In this document: positions 1 through 4,935 of the stretch, piece by piece | Layout of the letters: each line of letters starts with the position of its first letter | How positions within the stretch are numbered: the stretch's first letter is position 1 | Assembly: GCA_015487905.1 (NCBI GenBank) | Contig: WFOX01000240.1 | Location: forward strand, 1-5,091 | Length of the DNA stretch: 5,091 nt | Direction of reading: 5' to 3' | Source of the DNA: Mariprofundales bacterium | GTDB lineage: Bacteria; Pseudomonadota; Zetaproteobacteria; Mariprofundales; S012-25 | Program-made: the position numbers and the translations under genes | Notes under the pieces: generated by a model | Told to the model about the DNA's origin: nothing | What the model saw: only the letters and a program-made list of their open reading frames with translations | The model's database searches: none

Positions 1-2
1 GC

Positions 3-128
3 AAAACACCCGCAAGCCACCTCTTCATGGCGGACAATCATGGGCGGGGGCGGGCCGGCGTGCAAGAAGGGAAGAGAGGAGATGCGCCCAGGAAGATTGC
101 ACCTGGATTTGTTTCCGAGCAGGCTTGA
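3..128 (+). other. Start of window, no gene assigned; possible tail of an upstream gene
   Basis: One + frame is open from base 3 to a TGA at 126-128 and would encode 41 residues (ending GFVSEQA), with an ATG at 27. It could be the C-terminal end of an upstream gene reading toward mntA, or nothing. The other two + frames are also open here, so openness alone is weak evidence. No promoter with convincing -35/-10 spacing was seen for the mntA-hepT pair. Confidence 0.2.
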
Positions 129-146
129 ATACGGAAGATCAGGTGC

Positions 147-150
147 GGAG
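147..150 (+). promoter_or_regulatory. Shine-Dalgarno that decides the mntA start
   Basis: GGAG ends 7 nt before the ATG at 158. The upstream in-frame TTG at 125 has no comparable purine run at a proper distance, so 158 is the preferred start. Confidence 0.5.
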
Positions 151-157
151 ATGCAGC

Positions 158-478
158 ATGGGTTTGCATGTGCAGTTGCAGTTTTCGCAAAAGGCGTTGG
201 AAGCATTTTGCCGGAAGTGGCATGTGCGCGAGCTTGCCGTATTTGGGTCAGTGCTGCGCGATGATTTCCGGCCGGACAGCGATGTGGATGTGCTTGTGGA
301 GCCTGAGGTTGGCGTCTTCTGGTCGTTTCGGAATCTTTTGCAGATGAGTGAGGAGCTGGAGTCTCTCTTCGGGCGCAAAGTGGATTTGGTGGAAAAGCGG
401 GTGATCCTCCAAAGCCGGAACTGGATTCGCCGCGAGCATATCCTTCGCAACATGGAGCGCATATATGTGGCGGGATAA
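158..478 (+). CDS. mntA: MntA-like minimal nucleotidyltransferase antitoxin (HEPN/MNT pair)
   Basis: This 106-residue protein belongs to the minimal nucleotidyltransferase (MNT) family. It shows an exact GSX10DXD signature: Gly30-Ser31, ten residues, then Asp42 and Asp44, the metal-binding aspartates. A likely third carboxylate is Asp76 in KVDLV. In characterised MntA/HepT systems the MNT protein is the antitoxin and neutralises the HEPN toxin by transferring AMP units to a tyrosine of the toxin. The partner gene overlaps its 3' end, which supports that role here. The ATG at 158 was chosen because GGAG (147-150) lies 7 nt upstream and homology begins after it. A TTG at 125 would add 11 residues but has no clear ribosome site. 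The function is inferred from motif and context. Confidence 0.88.
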   Translation: MGLHVQLQFSQKALEAFCRKWHVRELAVFGSVLRDDFRPDSDVDVLVEPEVGVFWSFRNLLQMSEELESLFGRKVDLVEKRVILQSRNWIRREHILRNMERIYVAG

Positions 479-812
479 GGGCTACCTCCTGGACATGCTC
501 ATTGCGGCTCGGGATGCCATGCGCTTTGTTGAAGAGATCACATGGGAGGATTTCCAAAGGAGCGCTCTTCACCAATATGCGGTCTCAAAGGCGCTGGAGA
601 TCATTGGCGAAGCGGCATCCAAGGTTTCTGAGAAAACCAAGGCCCAACATTCAGAGATACCGTGGAAAGAAATCGTTGCACTTCGGCACCGTATCGTGCA
701 TGACTATTTCGGCCTGGATCCTGTGCGAATATGGGAAATCGTGCGGGGAGATGTGCCTGCGCTTATGGAACAGCTTGAGAACATTCTTGCAGATGAGGAG
801 CAAGGGAAATGA
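465..812 (+). CDS. hepT: HepT-like HEPN-domain RNase toxin (DUF86 type)
   Basis: This 115-residue, mostly helical protein has the length of DUF86/HepT toxins. The HEPN active-site motif RX4HXY is complete: Arg74, His79 and Tyr81 in RHRIVHDYF. In this family Arg and His form the RNase site of a dimer, and the Tyr is the residue AMPylated by MntA, so both the toxin chemistry and its control site are retained. An upstream helix carries YAVSKALEIIGEAA (38-51), a pattern usual in the family. The gene starts 14 nt inside the mntA 3' end, so the two are probably translationally coupled with the antitoxin made first. Its last bases form an ATGA overlap with the next gene. A counted 60-nt line (541-600) is 53% GC, well below purH, which suggests acquisition. 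The RNA target cannot be told from sequence. Confidence 0.9.
   Translation: MWRDKGYLLDMLIAARDAMRFVEEITWEDFQRSALHQYAVSKALEIIGEAASKVSEKTKAQHSEIPWKEIVALRHRIVHDYFGLDPVRIWEIVRGDVPALMEQLENILADEEQGK
795..800 (+). promoter_or_regulatory. Shine-Dalgarno for the exported-protein gene, inside hepT
   Basis: GAGGAG lies inside the 3' end of hepT, 8 nt before the ATG at 809. Together with the ATGA stop/start overlap it implies coupled or reinitiated translation of the third gene. Confidence 0.5.
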
Positions 813-1393
813 GAGCATGGATGGTTTGCGTGGCAATGTTTTTGTTTGCGCATGCAATCAAACCGGCTCTTGCAGGCGGGCTTTCGTTTTCCACGCCGCT
901 TGTGGCGCCGATGGAACCGGAAGAAAGCCCCGCGCGCGAGTGGATTGAGCACGCCGCGGCGATTGAGGCGGCAAGGCAGGCCGCAAAACATATTCTTCGC
1001 GCCAGCCCCGCCTTGCAGGCGCTGCTGGATGCGCTCGGCCGCTCGGTGGAGGATCCGCAAAAAGTGGCGCCCGGGGTGCGCGTGCGGCCTGTGGAGGCGC
1101 CGCGCTTCGGCGAGGGCGGCGTGGTGGAGCAAACGATGCGGCTGGAGCAAAAAGGCCGTGCAGTTGGGCTTGCGCAAGTGCGGCTGCATTTTCTGGACAC
1201 ACCGGGCCCGCTCAGCGCGCGCATGGCGCGTTGGGAGCTTGCAGCCGCGCAGCGCACCGGTGCGGTCTGGGAAAAAGAAAGCGGGATCGTGCAGGTGGGG
1301 GATCTTGCCGCCATCCGTGTGGAAACCCGCGATGCGGGGCTTGCGCGGCTGTTTGCAGCCGAGTTCGCGAAGGTGCAGCGCGAACATCCATAG
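809..1393 (+). CDS. Exported protein of unknown function with signal peptide
   Basis: I do not recognise this 194-residue protein. Residues 1-22 look like a Sec signal peptide: Arg2, a hydrophobic core (about 3-17) and an ALA site before Gly-Gly, predicting cleavage after Ala22. No lipobox Cys follows the cleavage site, so the product is probably periplasmic rather than a lipoprotein. The mature part begins with a Pro-rich stretch (about 27-43), followed by an Ala-rich helical region (47-78) and a more mixed C-terminal half with possible beta strands (106-132, 156-173). No catalytic motif stands out. The ATG overlaps the hepT stop as ATGA, but the base composition (75% GC on line 1081-1140) resembles purH and not the toxin pair, so it is more likely a native gene than part of the toxin module. 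purH follows after 72 nt. Confidence 0.75.
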   Translation: MRAWMVCVAMFLFAHAIKPALAGGLSFSTPLVAPMEPEESPAREWIEHAAAIEAARQAAKHILRASPALQALLDALGRSVEDPQKVAPGVRVRPVEAPRFGEGGVVEQTMRLEQKGRAVGLAQVRLHFLDTPGPLSARMARWELAAAQRTGAVWEKESGIVQVGDLAAIRVETRDAGLARLFAAEFAKVQREHP

Positions 1394-1422
1394 CAACGCC
1401 CACCTCGCCAGCGTCAGCTTCC

Positions 1423-1438
1423 CGCGGCACAATCCGCG
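1423..1438 (+). other. Short inverted repeat in the leader of purH
   Basis: CGCGG (1423-1427) and CCGCG (1434-1438) are 5-bp arms around CACAAT, between the exported-protein gene and purH. It could be a weak hairpin or an operator half-site pair. In GC-rich DNA such a short repeat may be chance. It has no T run, so it is not a convincing terminator. Confidence 0.2.
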
Positions 1439-1465
1439 CCCATCCTGCGTCCAAGGAGAGAACCG

Positions 1466-3010
1466 ATGACGAAGCGCCGCGCGCTTTTGTCCGTTTCCGA
1501 CAAGACCGGCATCGTCGCCTTCGCCAAAGGACTTGCGGAGCTGGGCTTTGAGATCGTCTCCACGGGCGGCACGGCGCGCACGCTGAAGGAAGCGGGCCTG
1601 GCCGTGCGCGAGGTGGCCGAGATCACGGGCTTTCCCGAGATCATGGACGGGCGCGTGAAGACGCTGCACCCGAAGATCCACGGCGGGATTCTCGCGCGCC
1701 GCGGCACCGACGATGCAGTGCTCGCCGAGCACGGCATTGCGCCGATTGATCTCGTCTGCGTCAATCTCTACCCGTTTCGCGAAACCATCGCGCGGCCTGG
1801 GGCCACGCTTGCCGAGGCCGTGGAGAACATAGACATCGGCGGCCCGGCGATGATCCGCGCCGCGGCCAAGAACCATCGCGATGTGCTTATCGTCGTGGAT
1901 CCTGCGGACTACGAGCTTGTGCTTGCGCATCTGCGCAATGGCGACGATGACGAGGGCTTCCGCCGCATGCTCGCGGCCAAGGCCTTTTTCCACACGGCGA
2001 GCTATGATGGCGCGATCGCGGGCTATCTCTCTTCCTTGGCCGCGGACGGCACGCGCCGCGCGCTGCCGGATCTTCTCACGCTTTCGCTCGTGCGCGTGAG
2101 GACGGATCTGCGCTACGGCGAAAACCCGCATCAGGCCGCGGCCTTCTATGCCGATCCCGACGATCCCGAGCGGGGCCTGGCTGAGGCCGAGCTTTTGCAG
2201 GGCAAGCCGCTTTCGTTCAACAACATCGCCGATGCCGATGCGGCTTGGGCCGCGGTGCGCGATCTTCCCGCGCCTGCTTGCGTGATCGTGAAGCACATGA
2301 ACCCCTGCGGCGCGGCCACGGGCAAGGATGCGCGAGAGGCCTATGCGCGGGCGCTGGCTTCGGATCCTGTTTCAGCCTTCGGCGGCATCGTGGCTCTCAA
2401 TGCCGAGGTGGATGGGGAGGCGGCGCGCGAGATCGTCAAGGTCTTCACCGAGGTCGTGATCGCGCCGGGGTTTACGGATGAAGCGCGCGAGGTGTTCGCG
2501 GCGAAGCCGAAGCTGCGGCTGCTTGTGATGCCCGAAGCAAGACCTGTGCAGGGCGGCTGGGACCTGCGGCGCGTGGCGGGCGGGGTGCTCGTGCAGGCGC
2601 GCGATGCAGGGCTTGTGCGCCGCGAGGATTGCCGTGTCGTGACCAAACGCGCGCCGAGCGAAGAGGAGTGGCGCGATCTGCTGCTGGCCTGGGCGGTCGT
2701 GAAGCATCTTAAGTCCAACGCGATTGCGATCGTCAAGGACGGCGCAAGCGTGGGGCTGAACGGCGGGCAAACGAACCGCCTTTTGGCCGCGCGGCTTGCC
2801 GCCGAGCAGGCGGGCGCGCGCGCCAAGGGTGCGGCGGCGGCCTCCGATGCGTTTTTCCCGTTTCGCGACGGATTGGATGCGCTCGCGGCGGCGGGGGTTT
2901 CCGCCGTGATTCAGCCGGGCGGTTCCGTGCGCGATGAGGAGGTCATCGCCGCCGCCGACGAACACGGCATCGCGATGGTCTTCACGGGGCGCCGCGCATT
3001 TCGCCATTAG
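1466..3010 (+). CDS. purH: PurH, bifunctional AICAR transformylase / IMP cyclohydrolase
   Basis: PurH catalyses the last two steps of purine synthesis in the cytoplasm: formylation of AICAR with 10-formyltetrahydrofolate, then ring closure to IMP. The 514-residue length is normal for the family. The N-terminal cyclohydrolase (MGS-like) domain shows STGGTARTL (32-40), GRVKTLHPKIHGG (62-74) and NIDIGGPAMIRAAAKN (121-136). The transformylase domain shows RYGENPHQ (216-223), SFNN (250-253), the catalytic Lys276-His277 in VKHMNPCG, AFGGIVALN (304-312), KHLKSNAI (413-420), SDAFFPF (460-466) and QPGGSVRD (483-490). It ends in a typical FTG...FRH tail. AAGGAG (1453-1458) lies 7 nt before the ATG. One loop is unusual: LNGGQTNRLLAARLA (431-445), where homologues usually read like GAGQMSRVDSARIA. 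All catalytic motifs seen are intact, so it should be active. Confidence 0.98.
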   Translation: MTKRRALLSVSDKTGIVAFAKGLAELGFEIVSTGGTARTLKEAGLAVREVAEITGFPEIMDGRVKTLHPKIHGGILARRGTDDAVLAEHGIAPIDLVCVNLYPFRETIARPGATLAEAVENIDIGGPAMIRAAAKNHRDVLIVVDPADYELVLAHLRNGDDDEGFRRMLAAKAFFHTASYDGAIAGYLSSLAADGTRRALPDLLTLSLVRVRTDLRYGENPHQAAAFYADPDDPERGLAEAELLQGKPLSFNNIADADAAWAAVRDLPAPACVIVKHMNPCGAATGKDAREAYARALASDPVSAFGGIVALNAEVDGEAAREIVKVFTEVVIAPGFTDEAREVFAAKPKLRLLVMPEARPVQGGWDLRRVAGGVLVQARDAGLVRREDCRVVTKRAPSEEEWRDLLLAWAVVKHLKSNAIAIVKDGASVGLNGGQTNRLLAARLAAEQAGARAKGAAAASDAFFPFRDGLDALAAAGVSAVIQPGGSVRDEEVIAAADEHGIAMVFTGRRAFRH

Positions 3011-3023
3011 CGCCCTTTGTGCC

Positions 3024-3040
3024 GGCGGCGTTTTGCCGCC
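3024..3040 (+). terminator. Possible purH terminator hairpin
   Basis: GGCGGC (3024-3029), a GTTTT loop and GCCGCC (3035-3040) form a 6-bp all-GC stem 13 nt after the purH stop. There is no T run behind it, so intrinsic termination would be weak or need help from the palindromic repeats that follow. Confidence 0.35.
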
Positions 3041-3050
3041 CCGTTGCCGA

Positions 3051-3100
3051 TTGCAAACCGTTTGCAAAAATGCCCTATAGCTCGGGCTTCAGCCCGACAT
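3051..3100 (+). repeat. Palindromic repeat unit, left outer copy
   Basis: The unit has two parts. First is a perfect 17-nt palindrome with one central base, TTGCAAAC-C-GTTTGCAA (3051-3067). After a short linker comes the hairpin TCGGGCT (3082-3088), loop TC, AGCCCGA (3091-3097). The whole 50 nt matches the reverse complement of 4755-4803 with five mismatches and one gap. The hairpin resembles the REP/BIME-like extragenic palindromes found in many proteobacteria. Assignment to a named family needs a genome-wide count. Confidence 0.85.
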
Positions 3101-3121
3101 CTGCCGATGATTGCAAGCGCA

Positions 3122-3157
3122 GGCACATTGTCGCCCTTCAGGGCGACCTACAATGCC
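3122..3157 (+). repeat. Middle palindrome of the left repeat array
   Basis: TCGCCCT (3131-3137), loop TC, AGGGCGA (3140-3146) form a 7-bp stem. Outside it ATTG (3127-3130) can pair with CAAT (3151-3154) across an unpaired CCTA, and the GGCA/TGCC ends extend this imperfectly. It has the same plan and TTC-type loop as the flanking hairpins but a different stem sequence, with TCGCCC in place of TCGGGC, and compensating changes keep it palindromic. Confidence 0.7.
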
Positions 3158-3159
3158 GA

Positions 3160-3210
3160 TTGCAAAACATTTGCAAAGTGCGGTGTGGGTTGCGCTTTAG
3201 CCCGACAACC
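3160..3210 (+). repeat. Palindromic repeat unit, left inner copy (degenerate)
   Basis: A second, same-orientation copy of the 3051-3100 unit. It has the paired element TTGCAAA-ACA-TTTGCAA (3160-3176) and a degenerate hairpin: GGTTG (3188-3192) with CAACC (3206-3210), and GCT/AGC inside (3194-3201). Its last base overlaps the stop codon of the - strand gene at 3210-3212, so the repeat abuts the coding region directly. Confidence 0.7.
3188..3210 (-). terminator. Possible terminator of the 301-residue gene
   Basis: Read on the - strand, the degenerate repeat hairpin (5-bp outer stem, 3-bp inner stem, internal loop) begins at the TAG stop codon. No T run follows, so only a weak or Rho-assisted stop, or an mRNA 3'-end stabiliser, can be proposed. 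Confidence 0.25.
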
Positions 3211-4115
3211 TATTTCTCATACAGCTTCTGGAACCCTCCCACATCCACATCCTGGATCGGGCCGCGAATCTTCTCAGCCACATGCCAGGACGGGATCCTG
3301 AGCTTCGCGGGCAACGCCTTGATATTGGGATAAGTCTTCGTCGGCCCCACCCACCCATCGGGGCGCTGGTTCAATGCCTTCCAAAGCTGCTCAAAGCGCT
3401 CGTCCACGAGTTGCTTGAACTTCTTTTTGCTGAGCGACTCGTCAAAGCCATAGGCGGCGTAGCGGTCAAGCCAGGCACGCATGCCACGCATCAGCGCCAG
3501 CCACCCGCGCGCATCGAGCTTGTCCAAGGCCCCAAGCACCGTCCTCTCATCGCGCACGGCCTCGCGCATCATGCGCCCCAGCGCAATCTCCACGATCTGG
3601 CGGTCGTCCAGGCCCTTCGCGGCCAAGTCCTTGATCTCGTCCGCCGTCAGCACCTTGGCCGCAAGCTCGTGCAGGAGCTTGCGATCCTTGGCGTTGTAGC
3701 GCTTGAGCGCCACAATCGCATTCGCAAGCGAACTCTCCAGCCCCATCCCGCTCAGGGCACTCAAAAACTCCTCCACCGAACGCCGCGCCTTGGGATCACG
3801 CAGGGCATTGATGTCCGACGCATGCAAATGCCAAAGCGCCTCAGCCGCTACATAGACGGCGAGGTTATAACGGCGCTTGTATTCGCGGTTGCCCTGGGCG
3901 GGCTTGGGATAGCATTTGTCAGCATAAGCACGAGCACCGTGGTAAACGATAGCTGGAATGGAATTATTGCCAATATGCTTAGTAGCATTGTAATAGCCGT
4001 TTTCCCAGTAATCTACAAGCCTTAGCGCCTGATCAGTAGTCGCAAGCGCTTCCTTCACATCCTTGTTGGCCCGAAGAATTTGTTGCCATGCGATAATATC
4101 AGTAATCGTGCTCAT
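3210..4115 (-). CDS. Unrecognised 301-residue soluble helical protein next to a secretion-gene fragment
   Basis: I do not recognise this protein. It has no signal peptide and no membrane segment, is rich in charged residues and is probably mostly alpha-helical. Visible landmarks are an aromatic cluster in the N-terminal part (YWENGYYNATKH, 36-47), a basic stretch (80-83), long amphipathic helices (about 112-250), the basic run SKKKFKQ (229-235) and a Trp/Pro-rich tail (250-278). The ATG at 4115 is 3 nt after the stop of the DotA/TraY-like gene and has GGA just upstream, so the two are very likely one operon. That suggests a secretion or conjugation accessory role, but no function can be claimed. 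Composition is mosaic: line 3961-4020 (N-terminal codons) is 37% GC, while line 3541-3600 is 67%. The TAG stop lies at the edge of a palindromic repeat. Confidence 0.75.
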   Translation of the reverse strand: MSTITDIIAWQQILRANKDVKEALATTDQALRLVDYWENGYYNATKHIGNNSIPAIVYHGARAYADKCYPKPAQGNREYKRRYNLAVYVAAEALWHLHASDINALRDPKARRSVEEFLSALSGMGLESSLANAIVALKRYNAKDRKLLHELAAKVLTADEIKDLAAKGLDDRQIVEIALGRMMREAVRDERTVLGALDKLDARGWLALMRGMRAWLDRYAAYGFDESLSKKKFKQLVDERFEQLWKALNQRPDGWVGPTKTYPNIKALPAKLRIPSWHVAEKIRGPIQDVDVGGFQKLYEK

Positions 4116-4118
4116 TCC

Positions 4119-4613
4119 TTATTTCCCTGGAGCATCGGAATTATCACGATCCGCATTCGTGCTCTTATCCCTCACTCCTGCTTTTCTTGCGCCAGTCTCT
4201 CCCCCTCTCTTCGCCCCCATCACATCCCTGCCGGCCGTGCTCACGAAGGACACCAGGCCGCCCATGCGCTGGTGGGCTTCCTGGTCGGCCTGGCCCGTGG
4301 CTTCCTTGTAGGCTTGCGAGCCGCGCGCGTGGATCCAGCCGAGCACGGCGTCGGGAATGTTGTGCACGAGCTTCATGCTCGTGGTGATGATGGTGGTGTA
4401 GACGACGGCATAGACGATCAGCATCGCAAGAAACGCGAAGATCGTCGTGCCGTAGGCGAGGTCAAGCGCAGGGATCACAATGGCATTCGCCACGGCCCCC
4501 ATGCCGTTCATGATGAAGAAGCCCGCAATCAGCCCGATCAGCATCAATGCGGGGCGGGCGATGAGGTAGCCGCCGAAGGCCGGAAGCGATGCATCGGAAG
4601 GAAATCCCTGCAC
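4119..4613 (-). CDS. C-terminal fragment of a DotA/TraY-family type IVB secretion membrane protein
   Basis: The 164 residues resemble the C-terminal end of DotA/TraY proteins, large inner-membrane components of type IVB secretion (Dot/Icm and IncI-type conjugation). Supporting features are YLIARPALMLIGLIAGFF (16-33) entering a first membrane segment, a second segment at about 56-80, and KLVHNIPDAVLGWI (81-94), which matches the family pattern of a membrane helix followed by IPDxVLxW. A hydrophilic, charged tail follows (95-164). Full family members are several times longer. The frame stays open upstream of the GTG only to a TGA at 4701-4703, close to the repeat array, so most of the gene is missing. 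A strong ribosome site before the GTG could still allow a small two-helix protein. The gene is followed after 3 nt by the 301-residue gene. It is probably a remnant of a larger locus. Confidence 0.65.
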   Translation of the reverse strand: MQGFPSDASLPAFGGYLIARPALMLIGLIAGFFIMNGMGAVANAIVIPALDLAYGTTIFAFLAMLIVYAVVYTTIITTSMKLVHNIPDAVLGWIHARGSQAYKEATGQADQEAHQRMGGLVSFVSTAGRDVMGAKRGGETGARKAGVRDKSTNADRDNSDAPGK

Positions 4614-4616
4614 GCC

Positions 4617-4624
4617 ACCTCCTT
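4617..4624 (-). promoter_or_regulatory. Near-consensus Shine-Dalgarno before the GTG of the DotA/TraY fragment
   Basis: Read on the - strand, AAGGAGGT lies 3 nt before the GTG at 4613. It is close to a perfect anti-16S complement, although the spacing is tight. It argues that the shortened gene may be translated from this point, or it may be a chance purine run within former coding sequence. Confidence 0.45.
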
Positions 4625-4729
4625 TTGCCTTCGGGCAACCTTGAGCGCCGCAATCGTCACTGTCAAGCCCCGTGGCGGCGCAATGGGCGGGCCAGCGGGA
4701 TCAGGCGACCCAGCGGGTTGCCCCTACGA

Positions 4730-4742
4730 TTGCATGTTGCAA
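4730..4742 (+). repeat. Degenerate TTGCAA pair in the right array
   Basis: TTGCA-TG-TTGCAA resembles the paired TTGCAA elements at 3051-3067, 3160-3176 and 4787-4803 but is shorter and has lost one base. It begins 27 nt beyond the in-frame TGA that closes the DotA/TraY frame. Confidence 0.45.
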
Positions 4743-4754
4743 CCGCCGGCGTAA

Positions 4755-4803
4755 ATGTCGGGCTAAAGCCCGACCTACAGGGCATTTTGCAAGCCGTTTG
4801 CAA
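4755..4803 (-). repeat. Palindromic repeat unit, right outer copy (inverted)
   Basis: On the + strand this copy reads hairpin first: GTCGGGCT (4757-4764), loop AA, AGCCCGAC (4767-4774). A linker follows, then TTGCAA-GCCGT-TTGCAA (4787-4803). Its reverse complement aligns to 3051-3100 with 44 of 50 columns identical. The two copies therefore bracket the - strand genes as inverted repeats, giving a block of about 1.75 kb. Confidence 0.85.
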
Positions 4804-4834
4804 TATGCAGAGTAGGTTGGGCTTTATGGTCCCC
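4787..4834 (+). repeat. Fourth, decayed repeat unit sharing its TTGCAA pair
   Basis: Starting from the same TTGCAA pair but read in the + direction, the following bases (TATGCAGAGTAGGTTGGGCT...) follow the left-hand unit order: TTGCAA pair, linker with TAGG, then GGGCTTTA of the hairpin left arm and loop. The right arm is decayed. The TTGCAA pair is thus the centre of two back-to-back units. Confidence 0.45.
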
Positions 4835-4924
4835 AGTGCGCACAGCATTTTCGTGGTTCGCAGCCAGCGACACAGCGGCGCAGATATCTCCGCGCGGCTA
4901 GGCTTGGCCGCCATGTGCATCTTC
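4835..4924 (+). other. Leader region of dapE, no gene seen
   Basis: These bases lie between the repeat array and the dapE ribosome site. The region contains an 8-bp palindrome AGATATCT but no recognisable -35/-10 pair, riboswitch or reading frame with coding character. The dapE promoter is presumably here or within the repeats. Confidence 0.3.
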
Positions 4925-4930
4925 AAGGAG
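4925..4930 (+). promoter_or_regulatory. Shine-Dalgarno that decides the dapE start
   Basis: AAGGAG ends 5 nt before the ATG at 4936. Another ATG at 4932 is in a different frame and only 1 nt from the purine run, so 4936 is the true start. Confidence 0.7.
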
Positions 4931-4935
4931 CATGC

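Noticed and set aside
125..157. Use of TTG at 125 as the mntA start.
   Set aside because: The 11 extra residues are not family-like and there is no good ribosome site, whereas the ATG at 158 has GGAG 7 nt upstream.
40..264. A + strand frame with ATG at 40 or 82, the latter close to AGAGGAG.
   Set aside because: It overlaps the 5' third of mntA in another frame, and its later part is just the shifted reading of the nucleotidyltransferase domain.
704..2296. A 530-residue open frame on the - strand across hepT, the exported-protein gene and purH.
   Set aside because: It is antisense to three well-supported genes, its translation is Arg/His/Ala-rich low-complexity sequence with no domain, and long antisense frames are expected in GC-rich DNA.
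3051..3210. A CRISPR array, suggested by repeated similar units.
   Set aside because: The units differ in orientation and sequence, spacing is irregular and there are only two or three copies with no cas genes.
3282..4025. A 247-residue open frame on the + strand opposite the 301-residue gene.
   Set aside because: The translation is His/Leu/Arg-rich with no motif or ribosome site. The - strand frame has better amino-acid balance and operon-like spacing.
4080..4754. A 224-residue + strand frame opposite the DotA/TraY fragment.
   Set aside because: The - strand carries recognisable membrane segments and the IPDAVLGW motif; the + translation is low-complexity and runs into the repeat region.
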